Assembly: GCF_002009175.1 (NCBI RefSeq)
Contig: NZ_CP018047.1
Span: forward strand, 5,146,001-5,210,000
Reading direction: 5' to 3'
Origin: Streptomyces niveus
GTDB lineage: Bacteria > Actinomycetota > Actinomycetes > Streptomycetales > Streptomycetaceae
Length of the DNA stretch: 64,000 bases
The notes beneath the pieces are model-generated. The model had not been told where the DNA came from, did no database searches, and saw only the letters and a list, made by a program, of their open reading frames with translations. The stretch's first letter is position 1, and each line of letters begins with the position of its first letter. The position numbers and the translations under genes are program-made. Positions 11,221-19,985 of the stretch are shown here, one piece after another.

Positions 11221-12852
11221 ATGAGCGCCCCGACCTCGGCAACCGGAGACGGCAGCCCTTCCCCCGGCTACTACCCGGACCCGTCCATCCCCGGCTACGT
11301 CCGGTACTGGAACGGCGGGTCCTGGGTACCCGGCACCAGCCGGCCGGCGCCGCAGTCCGGCGAGGCCATGCCGGAACCGCCCCCGGGGGTGGCCGCGGCG
11401 CCCCCCGAGACGACGGCCCGGCGGACTCCCGCCCCGGCGACCCCGGCGGTCGAGGAGACGGGGCCGATGTTCTTCGACGAGGACCCCGCCGGGGAGCCCC
11501 GTCAGGAACCGGCCTCCGTCTGGCAGGCGGACGCCCGCCGGCAGGGCGGCTTCGGCGGCGAGCGCGACGCCCGCGTCTCCTGGGGCGAGGGCCCGCAGGA
11601 CGCGCGGAACCGGCCCGCCGCGCAGGGCACGCCGGAACCGGAGGACGCCAGGGACCCCCGTTACGGGCGGGACTCGCGCGACCCCCGGGTACCCGGCCAG
11701 GCGGCGGACCCCTCGGCCGATCCCACCGGCGGCGCGCTGCCCGGCGTACGGGCCCTGGGTCCGGGCCCCGGCACGGGCCAGGGTGACGGAGGCTCACCCC
11801 CCGAGGGCACGGTCGCGATCCGCGTCCCGCGCCCCGCACGCGGGGGCGCGGGCGGGGGCGCGGGCGGTGGCCAGGGCCCGCGTACGGACGAGGGCACCGG
11901 GCCCGCACCCCGGGGCGGCGAAGTGCCCACCGACGGCACCGTCACCATCCGCCCGGTCGGCGGCGGCCAGCGAGGTGAGCAGGCCACGGGCCGTACGGGT
12001 CAGACCGAGGGCACCATGGCCATCCGCGCCGTGCGGCCCCGCTCCGGCGGCCCGGCACCGGTGCCGCCGCAGACACCTCAGCAACCGCACCACCCCCAAC
12101 CCCAGCCCCAACCGCACCAGCCTCAACCCCAGCCGCACACCCCGCAGCAGCCCGACCCGCTCCGGTCCCGCTCCATGCAGCCCCCGGCCGCCGGCCCGCT
12201 CGCACCCGGCCCCGGCGGGGGCTCGCCCTCCTGGGCGCAGCAGGTGCACCAGCTCGCGCAGTCACCGGGCACGCCGTCCGCCGGCGCCGACCCGGCCGCG
12301 GGACAGCCGGTCGTACCGTGGAAGCCGCCGGTCAACGACCCGTTCCTGCAAGCCGCCCAGGCCCAGGCGGCGGCCCGCCCCGCCGGACTCGGGAAGCGGT
12401 TCGCCGCCCGGCTGATCGACAGCGTCGTCCTCCTCGGGATCGTCGGTGCCGTCTCCGTACCCCTGGTGTCCAAGGCGCTCGCGCACATCGACGACAAGGT
12501 CGAGGCCGCGAAGCAGACCGGTGAGACCGTCACGGTCTGGCTGATCGACGGTACGACCGCCGGCTACTTCGGCGGCGTGCTCGCCGCGCTGCTGGTCATC
12601 GGCGTTCTGTACGAGGCGCTGCCGACCGCGAAGTGGGGCCGCACACTCGGCAAGAAGCTGTGCGGCCTGGAGGTGCGGGACATCGAGTCGTTCGAGGCAC
12701 CGTCCTTCGGCTCGGCGCTGCGCCGCTGGCTCGTGTACGGCGTCCTCGGGGTGCTCGTCGTCGGTGTGCTGAACGTGCTGTGGTGCGTCTTCGACCGGCC
12801 GTGGCGGCAGTGCTGGCACGACAAGGCGGCGCGTACGTTCGTCGCGGGGTGA
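11221..12852 (+). CDS. DUF2510/RDD-family membrane protein
   Basis: 543 aa. Residues 14-36 (PGYYPDPSIPGYVRYWNGGSWV) form a DUF2510 motif. Residues about 40-385 are a Pro/Gly/Arg-rich disordered region that contains a PQPQPQPHQPQPQPH tract. The C-terminal 150 residues are an RDD domain with three or four membrane segments (GKRFAARLIDSVVLLGIVGAVSVPL, AALLVIGVLYEALPT, WLVYGVLGVLVVGVLNVLWC), named for its Arg-Asp-Asp residues. Function of RDD proteins is unsettled; some act in Na+/H+ exchange. Another RDD protein follows 86 bp downstream, probably as an operon. Confidence 0.87.
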   Translation: MSAPTSATGDGSPSPGYYPDPSIPGYVRYWNGGSWVPGTSRPAPQSGEAMPEPPPGVAAAPPETTARRTPAPATPAVEETGPMFFDEDPAGEPRQEPASVWQADARRQGGFGGERDARVSWGEGPQDARNRPAAQGTPEPEDARDPRYGRDSRDPRVPGQAADPSADPTGGALPGVRALGPGPGTGQGDGGSPPEGTVAIRVPRPARGGAGGGAGGGQGPRTDEGTGPAPRGGEVPTDGTVTIRPVGGGQRGEQATGRTGQTEGTMAIRAVRPRSGGPAPVPPQTPQQPHHPQPQPQPHQPQPQPHTPQQPDPLRSRSMQPPAAGPLAPGPGGGSPSWAQQVHQLAQSPGTPSAGADPAAGQPVVPWKPPVNDPFLQAAQAQAAARPAGLGKRFAARLIDSVVLLGIVGAVSVPLVSKALAHIDDKVEAAKQTGETVTVWLIDGTTAGYFGGVLAALLVIGVLYEALPTAKWGRTLGKKLCGLEVRDIESFEAPSFGSALRRWLVYGVLGVLVVGVLNVLWCVFDRPWRQCWHDKAARTFVAG

Positions 12853-12938
12853 CGCGGGGTCATCCGCGGGCGGTGGCGGCTCCCCCGAACGGCCGGTGAG
12901 CCGTTGCGGGCATCCGCACGGCGGGATGCACTGCCCCC

Positions 12939-13646
12939 ATGAGCAACGATCAGCCGACGCCCGGTCAGCCGCCCGAGGACGACCCGTTCCGCAAGCAGCC
13001 GCCGCCCGACGGGCCGCCGCCGGCCGGTGGCACGCCTCCGGGTGGCGGTACACCGCCTCGCTACGGTGAACCGTACGGCGGTGCCAACCCGCCACCGCCG
13101 GGTGACCCGTACGGCGGATCCGCGCCGCCGCCTCCCGGCGACCCGTACGGCGGGAACGATCCGCTGCGCGGTATGCCGCCGCTCGCGCCGATGGGCAAGC
13201 GCATCCTCGCGCGGATCGTCGACTGGATCATCGTCGCGATCCCGCTCGTGCTCATCAGCATTCCGTTCAACGTCTACCACCGCTGGACGAACAGCTCCGA
13301 CAACTGGGACGACGCGGTCAACGGCGTGAACGGCGGCGGGCAGTGGGTCTTCCGGATCATCACCATCGTGGCGTTCGTCGGCTACGACGCGGTCATGACG
13401 CAGTCGGGCGGCCAGACCCTCGGCAAGCGGCTCTTCAAGCTCCGCGTGGCGATGCTCAACGACGGGCGGGTGCCCGACTCCCGGTCCTCGCTCCTGCGGG
13501 CCCTCGTGCTCTGGGTCCCCGCACTCGTCTGCTGCGCCTGCTTCTGGCCGCTGCTGATCCTGATCCTGATCCTGCTCGACCGGCCCTATCGGCAGGGCCT
13601 GCACGACAAGGCGGCGAAGACCGTGGTGGTGTCAGCGGCGCAGTGA
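12939..13646 (+). CDS. RDD-family membrane protein
   Basis: 235 aa. The N-terminal 80 residues are Pro/Gly-rich with three imperfect repeats of PPPPGDPYGG. The RDD domain spans about 85-230 (GKRILARIVDWIIVAIPLVLISIPF, IITIVAFVGYDAVMT, GQTLGKRLFKLRV, ALVCCACFWPLLILILILLDR). It is a smaller paralogue of the upstream gene lacking DUF2510. Its 3' end overlaps the 3' end of the convergent membrane-protein gene by 15 bp. Confidence 0.88.
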   Translation: MSNDQPTPGQPPEDDPFRKQPPPDGPPPAGGTPPGGGTPPRYGEPYGGANPPPPGDPYGGSAPPPPGDPYGGNDPLRGMPPLAPMGKRILARIVDWIIVAIPLVLISIPFNVYHRWTNSSDNWDDAVNGVNGGGQWVFRIITIVAFVGYDAVMTQSGGQTLGKRLFKLRVAMLNDGRVPDSRSSLLRALVLWVPALVCCACFWPLLILILILLDRPYRQGLHDKAAKTVVVSAAQ

Positions 13647-13937
13647 CGCCGGAATCCGGGTCTCCGCGGCGGACGGCGAACCGGCGGCCCGGCCCGATGA
13701 CGAGGACACGGAGGTGGTGGCGTGGTCCGTACGACCCGCGGAAACCGGGTGCGCGGCTGTCGAGCGGCGTGGCTCGGCCGCCTTCACGGACACCAGAACG
13801 CCGAGACAGAGGGCGACGAGCGCGATCACCGCGATGCCGACGACCGACGTGACGCCGGAGAGCAACAGCATCGAGAGTGTGGCGAGGACGACGGTCGCGG
13901 AACCGTAGGCAAGCTGTGCGGCAGTCGGACGCGGCAT
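13632..13937 (-). CDS. Small conserved membrane protein, function unknown
   Basis: 101 aa from ATG 13937, with GAGGGA about 10 nt upstream. Two hydrophobic helices, LAYGSATVVLATLSMLLLSGV and VVGIAVIALVALCLGVLVSVK, are followed by a Ser/Arg-rich tail on one side of the membrane. Converges on the RDD gene with a short 3' overlap. No family assigned. Confidence 0.68.
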   Translation of the reverse strand: MPRPTAAQLAYGSATVVLATLSMLLLSGVTSVVGIAVIALVALCLGVLVSVKAAEPRRSTAAHPVSAGRTDHATTSVSSSSGRAAGSPSAAETRIPASLRR

Positions 13938-14252
13938 GGCTGTATCCGTCCCTCGGGGCAATCGGGATTGATTTCGGGGGTGTTGGGGGTGTCTCGCGTG
14001 TCTGCGCGGAGTCGCTCTGTCAAACGACCCTACGACGGTGAATGCCCGGCAGGAACCGACAGTAAGCGTGACCTAACCCACGAGGCCGGAGCATGGGGGG
14101 CGCACGGAGTCACGCGCCCCCGCTATATGCCACATCGGTGCGCCCGCCGTCCGGTCCCTCGGCGTCCGGATTCCGGAACTGAACTTGTGCATAGTGCAAT
14201 TGGCCTGTGCAAGTCAAGGACTGTCTTTTCTTCTTCAACTCCGGTCCAATGT

Positions 14253-14266
14253 CGTCACTTGTGACG
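14253..14266. promoter_or_regulatory. Short dyad upstream of the M6 protease gene
   Basis: CGTCACTTGTGACG is a 6+6 bp inverted repeat about 70 bp upstream of the protease start. Secreted-protease genes in Streptomyces are usually developmentally regulated, so an operator is plausible, but no factor can be named. Confidence 0.25.
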
Positions 14267-14334
14267 CGCACCCCGCGCGCGGATCCCCACACATCCGGTC
14301 CGCGGACTCCGGGTGCGGGGAGAGGAAACTTCAA

Positions 14335-16749
14335 GTGACCATCAATCGACGGGCGATCAGAGCGTCCGCGGTGTTCGTGGCCCTCGCCACGGCAGCCGCG
14401 ACGGCGTCGGCGCTCACCCCGGCCCAGGCCGAGGACAGCACCACAGCGGGTCCGGCGAGCATCGAGCGCCGTGATCCGGCGCCGCAGAAGGGCCATGTCG
14501 AGCACGACCTCGAAGGCCCGTTCAGCAAGCAGCAGGAGCAGCAGCGGAAGGCCGCCCTGGAACAGGTCCTGGCCGGCGACGCCAAGATCCTGAAGCGCGA
14601 CGGCTCCAAGGTCGTGAAGCTCGACGACAAGAAGTACGTCGAACTCGGCCGGGAGAAGACCGACAAGATCTTCACGATCCTGGTGGAGTTCGGCGACGAG
14701 GTCGACGACACCACCATGTTCGACCCGGACGGCGCGGACGGCCCCGAGGCCCCCATCACGAAGTACGGGGGCGAGCCCGGCCCGCAGCACAACGAGATAG
14801 CCGAGCCCGACCGGAAGGTGGACAACTCCACCGCCTGGCAGGCCGACTACAACCAGCAGCACTTCCAGGACCTCTACTTCGGTGACGGCAAGGACGCGGC
14901 CGGCAAGCCGAAGGAGTCGCTGAAGACCTACTACGAGAAGACCTCGTCCGGCCGGTACTCGGTCGACGGTGAGGTCTCCGACTGGGTCAAGGTCAAGTAC
15001 AACGAGGCCCGTTACGGCTCGAACTACTGCGGCGACTCCAACTGCGCCAACGTCTGGGACGCGGTGCGCGACGGCACCACCGCCTGGGCCGCCGACCAGA
15101 AGGCCAAGGGCCGGACGGACGCGCAGATCAAGGCCGACCTCGCGTCGTACGACGAGTGGGACCGCTACGACTTCGACGGCGACGGCGACTTCAACGAGCC
15201 CGACGGGTACATCGACCACTTCCAGATCGTCCACGCGGGCGAGGACGAGTCGGCCGGCGGCGGCGCCGAGGGCGAGAACGCCCTGTGGGCGCACCGCTGG
15301 TACGCGTACGGCACGGACGCCGGCAAGACGGGCCCCGCGGACAACAAGTCCGGCGGCACGCAGATCGGCGAGACCGGCATCTGGGTCGGCGACTACACGA
15401 TGCAGCCGGAGAACGGCGGACTCGGCGTCTTCGCGCACGAGTACGGCCACGACCTCGGCCTGCCCGACCTGTACGACACCTCCGGCGGCGGCGAGAACTC
15501 CACCGGTTTCTGGTCCCTGATGTCCTCCGGTTCCTGGCTCGGCCGGGGCCAGGGCGAGATCGGCGACCTGCCCGGCGACATGACCGCCTGGGACAAGCTC
15601 CAGCTGGGCTGGCTCGACTACGACGAGGCCAAGGCCGCGACGGCGTCGACCCACAAGCTGGGTGTGTCCGCGTACAACACGAAGAACCCGCAGGCGCTCG
15701 TCGTCGAGCTGCCGAAGAAGCCCGTCACCACGACTGTCGTGAAGCCCGCCGAGGGCTCCAAGCAGTGGTGGAGCGACATGGGTGACGACCTCAAGAACAC
15801 CCTCACCCGCTCCGTCGACCTCACCGGCAAGGCCAAGGCCACGCTGGAACTGGACGGCTGGTGGGACATCGAGGCCAACTACGACTACCTGTACGCCGAG
15901 GTGTCGGAGGACGGCGCCAACTGGACGCCCGTCGAAGGCACCGCCGACGGCAAGGCCATCACGCGTGACGCGGGCGACAAGCCGGCCCTGACCGGTGTCT
16001 CCGGCGCCCACAAGAAGCTCGTCTACACGCTGGACGCGTACGCGGGCAAGAAGGTCGACGTCCGCTTCCGCTACCAGACGGACGGCGGCGCGGGCGGCAA
16101 GGGCTTCGCGGCCGACACGATCAGTGTCGTCGCCGACGGCGCCCCGCTGTTCACCGACAACGCCGAGGCGGACGACGCGGGCTGGACCGCGAAGGGCTTC
16201 TCGCGCATCGGTGAGTCGTTCACCCAGGACTACGACCAGTTCTACCTCGCGGAGAACCGGCAGTACGTCAGCTACGACACGACCCTCAAGTCGGGCCCGT
16301 ACAACTTCGGCTTCAAGGCGCCGAAGGACGGCTATGTCGAGCACTACGCGTACCAGAACGGTCTGATGATCTGGCTCTGGGACACCTCGCAGAAGGACAA
16401 CAACACCAGCGTTCACCCCGGTAAGGGCCTGATCCTGCCGGTCGACGCGCACGCCAAGCCGCTGAAGTGGGCGGACGGCACCCTGATGCGCAACAGGATC
16501 CAGTCGTTCGACTCGTCGTTCAGCTGGTTCCCGACCGACTCGTTCAAGCTCCACAAGGCCGACGCCGCTCAGCGGATCCCCGCGCAGCCGGGCAAGCCCG
16601 TCTTCGACGACCGCAAGGGCACGTACTGGTACGGGGAGAACCCGACCGCCGGTGTCGACGTTCCTGACACCAACACCAAGATCTCCATCGTGAACGAGCC
16701 GCTCAGCGGCTCGACGGTCACGGTGAAGGTGGACCGCTCGACGAAGTAA
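14335..16749 (+). CDS. Secreted M6-family metalloprotease (immune inhibitor A-like)
   Basis: 804 aa from GTG 14335 (GAGAGGA 9 nt upstream). Sec/Tat-type signal peptide with cleavage expected after AQA (residue 32). A propeptide region leads to the M6 peptidase domain (about 110-480). The zinc site is HEYGHDLGLPD, with H368, E369 and H372 as HExxH and the third ligand in the GxxD extension. Downstream MAM-like or beta-sandwich regions (about 490-800) resemble the C-terminal modules of Bacillus InhA. An extracellular protease; the calcium-binding loop DFDGDGDFNEPDGYIDHF is also visible. A strong terminator follows at 16775. Confidence 0.95.
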   Translation: MTINRRAIRASAVFVALATAAATASALTPAQAEDSTTAGPASIERRDPAPQKGHVEHDLEGPFSKQQEQQRKAALEQVLAGDAKILKRDGSKVVKLDDKKYVELGREKTDKIFTILVEFGDEVDDTTMFDPDGADGPEAPITKYGGEPGPQHNEIAEPDRKVDNSTAWQADYNQQHFQDLYFGDGKDAAGKPKESLKTYYEKTSSGRYSVDGEVSDWVKVKYNEARYGSNYCGDSNCANVWDAVRDGTTAWAADQKAKGRTDAQIKADLASYDEWDRYDFDGDGDFNEPDGYIDHFQIVHAGEDESAGGGAEGENALWAHRWYAYGTDAGKTGPADNKSGGTQIGETGIWVGDYTMQPENGGLGVFAHEYGHDLGLPDLYDTSGGGENSTGFWSLMSSGSWLGRGQGEIGDLPGDMTAWDKLQLGWLDYDEAKAATASTHKLGVSAYNTKNPQALVVELPKKPVTTTVVKPAEGSKQWWSDMGDDLKNTLTRSVDLTGKAKATLELDGWWDIEANYDYLYAEVSEDGANWTPVEGTADGKAITRDAGDKPALTGVSGAHKKLVYTLDAYAGKKVDVRFRYQTDGGAGGKGFAADTISVVADGAPLFTDNAEADDAGWTAKGFSRIGESFTQDYDQFYLAENRQYVSYDTTLKSGPYNFGFKAPKDGYVEHYAYQNGLMIWLWDTSQKDNNTSVHPGKGLILPVDAHAKPLKWADGTLMRNRIQSFDSSFSWFPTDSFKLHKADAAQRIPAQPGKPVFDDRKGTYWYGENPTAGVDVPDTNTKISIVNEPLSGSTVTVKVDRSTK

Positions 16750-16774
16750 ACGACATCGTCGCAGGTCAAGCCAT

Positions 16775-16810
16775 GATCGGCCGTCGCCCCCTAGCGGGCG
16801 GCGGCCGATC
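16775..16810. terminator. Rho-independent terminator after the M6 protease
   Basis: Arms 16775-16789 and 16796-16810 pair over 15 bp with one G-T mismatch and a 6-nt loop. Confidence 0.8.
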
Positions 16811-16872
16811 GTGTTTAGGTGCGTCCTACCGACTCTTATTGACACGACGTCTCACGGGGGGATCGAGGACAC

Positions 16873-17307
16873 ATGGCAGGTGGAGGCTTCAGCAGGCTCC
16901 CGAACGGGACCGTGGTGGTGGCGCTGACCGTGCCCAGCCCGGCCGCCGAGGGCCGCACCGTACGGATCCTGGTGCACGCGATGAACCGGGCCCGCGCCCT
17001 GACCAGGCTGCGGAATCTCGGACTGCGCGCCGTCTATCTCCGCGGCAACGCGGAACCGCCCACGCCGGACGAGATCACGGCGGTGCTGCACCATCCGGAC
17101 GGCCTGCTCTGGCGGGCCACCCCGGAGTGCGCACAGGAGCTCTGGCAGCCCATACGCTCCCTGCTGCGCCCGTCCCGCCGCTACGGCCCCCCCGACCCCC
17201 GCCCACCCCTGCGCCCCACCTCCACCCCCCCACCGACGCTCCCCCCACCCAGCTCCCCGTCCTGGCGCCGCCCAGGCCTCCGCACGGACAGCGGAAGCGC
17301 GGCGTAG
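16873..17307 (+). CDS. Conserved hypothetical protein
   Basis: 144 aa, ATG 16873 with GAGG 6 nt upstream. The N-terminal 100 residues look globular (VVVALTVPSPAAEGRTVRILVHAMNRARALTRLRNLGLRAVYLRG), and the C-terminal 45 are Pro/Ser-rich and probably disordered. No enzymatic or DNA-binding motif is evident. It is single, between two terminator-like regions, and seems specific to Streptomyces. Confidence 0.7.
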   Translation: MAGGGFSRLPNGTVVVALTVPSPAAEGRTVRILVHAMNRARALTRLRNLGLRAVYLRGNAEPPTPDEITAVLHHPDGLLWRATPECAQELWQPIRSLLRPSRRYGPPDPRPPLRPTSTPPPTLPPPSSPSWRRPGLRTDSGSAA

Positions 17308-17674
17308 GGGCCTGCCGACGGGGAGACCGCCCCGCGGCCCGGCGACGGCTGTGGTGGCCCCCGGTGGGCCTCGGTCCCAACCGGCAGCATGGCTGGCTGG
17401 GGTCTGTCCGGCAGAGGCCGTGGCGCCGACCCGGCCGGCTGGAGATCGCCCCCGCGCCTGGCGGCGCGCGCGGCGGCGCGGTGGTGGGCCTCGGACATGT
17501 TCAGCAGCAGGGGCGGGTGCGTCCGGCGGAGGTCGTCGTGGCGACGGACGAGCCCGCGGGGCCGGAGGCCACCCCCGCGCCTGGCGGCGCGGGCGTCCGC
17601 GTGAGCCGGTCGCGCTGCGGCGGCCCCGTGGTGGGCCGGTCCGGCCGGTGGCCGGCCGCGTCGGCCCTCAGGCC
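17308..17674. other. Gene-free gap between convergent genes, with a 20-bp direct repeat
   Basis: No convincing reading frame on either strand. The only structure seen is a repeated 20-mer, CCCCCGCGCCTGGCGGCGCG, at 17449-17468 and 17572-17591, each followed by a related GC-rich run ending in GTGGTGGGCC. It may be an old duplication of non-coding sequence. Confidence 0.4.
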
Positions 17675-18259
17675 CTACACCACCGGCTTGCCCGTGAGGT
17701 GGACGCCCGCTTCGCGGAGTTCCGTCAGGGCGCGGTCCGTCGTTTCCTTTGAGACGCCCGCCGTCAGGTCCAGCAGCACGTGGGTGGTGAATCCCTCGCG
17801 CGCCGCGTCCAGGGCGGTCGCCCGTACGCAGTGGTCCGTGGCCACGCCGACCACGTCGACCTCCGACACCTCGCGCGCCCTGAGCCACTCGGCGAGCCCG
17901 ACCCCGTTCTCGTCGGCGCCCTCGAAGCCGCTGTACGCCGCCGCGTAGGCGCCCTTGTCGAAGACCGCGTCGATCGAGCCCGAGGCGACCGCGGGCGCGA
18001 AGTTGGGGTGGAAGCCCACCCCTTCCGTACCGGCGACACAGTGCACCGGCCACGAGTGCACGAAGTCGGGGCGCGCGGAGAAGTGGTCACCCGGATCGAT
18101 GTGGTGGTCACGCGTCGCGACGACGTGGCGGTAACCGGCCGTCGTCTGCCCGATCAGATCGGTGATGGCGGCGGCCACGTCGGCGCCGCCCGACACCGCG
18201 AGGCTGCCGCCCTCGCAGAAGTCGTTCTGAACGTCCACGACTATCAGTGCGCGGTGCAT
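17675..18259 (-). CDS. pncA: Nicotinamidase
   Basis: 194 aa isochorismatase-fold hydrolase that deamidates nicotinamide to nicotinate in NAD salvage. Catalytic triad D9 (LIVVDVQNDF), K102 (VFDKGAY) and C144 (ATDHCVRATALDA). The metal-site segment TRDHHIDPGDHF (about 49-60) is intact. Start ATG 18259 follows GAAGGACACC. It is codirectional with pncB, which makes the next enzyme of the same pathway, but the two are separated by an inserted TnpB transposon. Confidence 0.95.
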   Translation of the reverse strand: MHRALIVVDVQNDFCEGGSLAVSGGADVAAAITDLIGQTTAGYRHVVATRDHHIDPGDHFSARPDFVHSWPVHCVAGTEGVGFHPNFAPAVASGSIDAVFDKGAYAAAYSGFEGADENGVGLAEWLRAREVSEVDVVGVATDHCVRATALDAAREGFTTHVLLDLTAGVSKETTDRALTELREAGVHLTGKPVV

Positions 18260-18673
18260 GGCGGGTGTCCTTCGGTGGGGAGCGGGCGGTGGCCACCGAG
18301 CCTATGGCGTTCCGTCCTGGTTGGCCTCTCGGAGCCTGGCGTTCCCGGTGGGGCTCCGTTCATGCCTCCCCGCCTCACGATGCCTCGTGCCCGTCTCAGG
18401 AGGACGGTCAAGACGGTCGCCTGGCGGCCGGGGACTGTCCCACATTTGTGTGTGAGATGAGTCCAGCTTCCTGCGGAGCCGGGCACGGGTGGCCGAAATA
18501 GCCGCCAGGTGATTCGGCGTCCGCCACGGGAGTGCCGAGGGCGACCTCCGGACAGTGCGGGGTGTGGCAGTTGAGGGACCCCCGTTCGTATGTGTGTTTG
18601 GGTTTCCAGTCGATCGTGTGGCTTGTCGAGGAACTTGTGAGCGAGATGAGTACGTGCTGCTAGAAGTGGGTTC
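18260..18673. other. pncA upstream region plus left end of the TnpB element
   Basis: 414 bp without a supported gene. The first ~50 bp carry the pncA ribosome site and promoter. The stretch just before the tnpB start (about 18560-18673) should hold the left end of the transposon. I could not fix the exact left border because these elements leave no target duplication. Confidence 0.4.
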
Positions 18674-19969
18674 ATGACGACACCACGGGTAGCGGAGGGC
18701 GCCGGACATGCCCGGTGGACTTTCCGTCTGCGTGTGTCGTCGTCCGCGCTCACCGCGCTGCTGGGTGAGTGGGACCGGTGCCGGTGGATCTGGAACGAGT
18801 CCTGCGCCAAGTCCAGGCAGACCCATCTGTGGAACAGGACCCGGCCCGAAGGCATCGACAGGCGCACCTGCGGTCCAGCCCAGCTCGACAGGATGCTGAC
18901 CGAGGCCCGCAAGGCGAACGCCTGGCTGCGTGAAGGCAGTTCGGTTCCGCAGCAGCAGTTGATCCGGGATTTCGGGAAGTCCCGTGCGAAGGCGCAGAAG
19001 GACGTCAGGGAAGGGCTGCCGGTGCGGCGGCGGGCGGGGATGCCGAAGTTCAAGAAGAAGCGCGAGGCGAGGCCGAGCCTGAATTACACAAGGCGCGGTT
19101 TCCGGTTGAAGGACGGGAGGCTGCATCTGGCGGGCGGGATCGTCCTGACGGTGGTGTGGTCGCGGGAGCTTCCTGCGGATCCGTCCTCGGTACGTGTGTA
19201 CCGGGACAGTGTCGGGCACTGGTATTGCTCGTTCGTCGTTCCTGCCGAGGTGGAGCCGCTACCCAAAGCGGGTGCGGTGATCGGTGTCGACTGGGGTGTG
19301 AGGGAGACGGCGACCACCACGTCCGATGCCTATGATCTTCCGCACGCCGAATACGGGAAGACGGCCGCGCCGAAGCTTGCCCGCTATCAGCGGATGATGG
19401 CCCGCCGGAAACCGGCGCGCGGTCGGGCCGGTTCGAAGGGATACCGGCGGGCGAAGCGGCTGACGGCAAAGCTGCACAAGAAGGTCGCACGGCAGCGTCA
19501 GGACGCGGGCCGCAAGTGGGCCAAGTCAGTGGTCCGTGACCATGACGCCATCGCGGTGGAGGACTTCCGCCCGAAGTTCCTCGCCAGGTCGACCATGGCC
19601 CGGAAGGTGGCCGACGCGGCGATTTCCGCGACGAAGGCGGCCCTGGTGGAGATGGGCCGTAAGCATGGACGTGCCGTGCACCTGGTACATCCCGCGTACA
19701 CCACGATGGACTGCGCGCGGTGCGGAGCGAGAACCAAGCACGCACTGCCACTCTCGGAACGTACCTATGCCTGCACCGGGTGCGGAGCCGTGTCCCCCAG
19801 GGACAAGAACTCCGCGCGTGTGATGCTGGTCCGGGCTGGTCTCAACCCGGCTGGTGCCGATCGCGGAAGACCAGGCGGGGCGCAGCCCCACCTGGCAGCG
19901 TGAGCCAGAAATCCCCACACCGCCTTGGACGGAGAGGAAACCCTTCCCTCCAGGGAGGGGAGGATTCAA
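18560..19969 (+). mobile_element. Solitary IS200/IS605-superfamily (IS1341-like) TnpB element
   Basis: Contains only tnpB; no TnpA transposase is visible on either side. The right end is marked by the hairpin CCCTCC-A-GGGAGG followed by GGATTCAA at 19962-19969, the usual terminus of such elements in Streptomyces. The left border is an estimate. It sits between pncA and pncB, which are normally neighbours. The pncB stop codon (19966-19968) lies inside the right terminus. Confidence 0.7.
18674..19903 (+). CDS. tnpB: TnpB, RNA-guided nuclease of the IS200/IS605 family
   Basis: 409 aa, intact. N-terminal helix-turn-helix-like region (TFRLRVSSSALTALLGEWDRCRWIWNE), central OrfB domain, then the split RuvC site: D206 (VIGVDWGVRETATT), E296 (IAVEDFRPK) and D377 (SPRDKNSARVM). 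Zinc ribbon CARCG...CTGCG lies between E296 and D377. All three acidic residues are present, so the nuclease is predicted active. TnpB uses an RNA made from the right end of its own element to cut DNA matching the flank. A pncA-pncB insertion on the opposite strand from both host genes. Confidence 0.95.
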   Translation: MTTPRVAEGAGHARWTFRLRVSSSALTALLGEWDRCRWIWNESCAKSRQTHLWNRTRPEGIDRRTCGPAQLDRMLTEARKANAWLREGSSVPQQQLIRDFGKSRAKAQKDVREGLPVRRRAGMPKFKKKREARPSLNYTRRGFRLKDGRLHLAGGIVLTVVWSRELPADPSSVRVYRDSVGHWYCSFVVPAEVEPLPKAGAVIGVDWGVRETATTTSDAYDLPHAEYGKTAAPKLARYQRMMARRKPARGRAGSKGYRRAKRLTAKLHKKVARQRQDAGRKWAKSVVRDHDAIAVEDFRPKFLARSTMARKVADAAISATKAALVEMGRKHGRAVHLVHPAYTTMDCARCGARTKHALPLSERTYACTGCGAVSPRDKNSARVMLVRAGLNPAGADRGRPGGAQPHLAA

Positions 19970-19985
19970 ATGTAGACGGTCGGGA
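19830..19985 (+). ncRNA. Candidate omegaRNA (right-end guide RNA) of TnpB
   Basis: In known TnpB elements the guide scaffold overlaps the 3' end of tnpB and ends at the right terminus, followed by about 16 nt of flanking sequence as guide. Here the scaffold would run through the CCCTCC/GGGAGG hairpin to TTCAA at 19969, and the guide would read from 19970 into the last codons of pncB. Borders are inferred from the family, not observed. Confidence 0.45.

Noticed and set aside
14110..16845. A 911-codon minus-strand open frame opposite the M6 protease
   Set aside because: It mirrors the protease codon by codon (third-position GC bias keeps the antisense frame open), its composition is Val/Leu/Arg/Gly-rich without domains, and it has no ribosome site.
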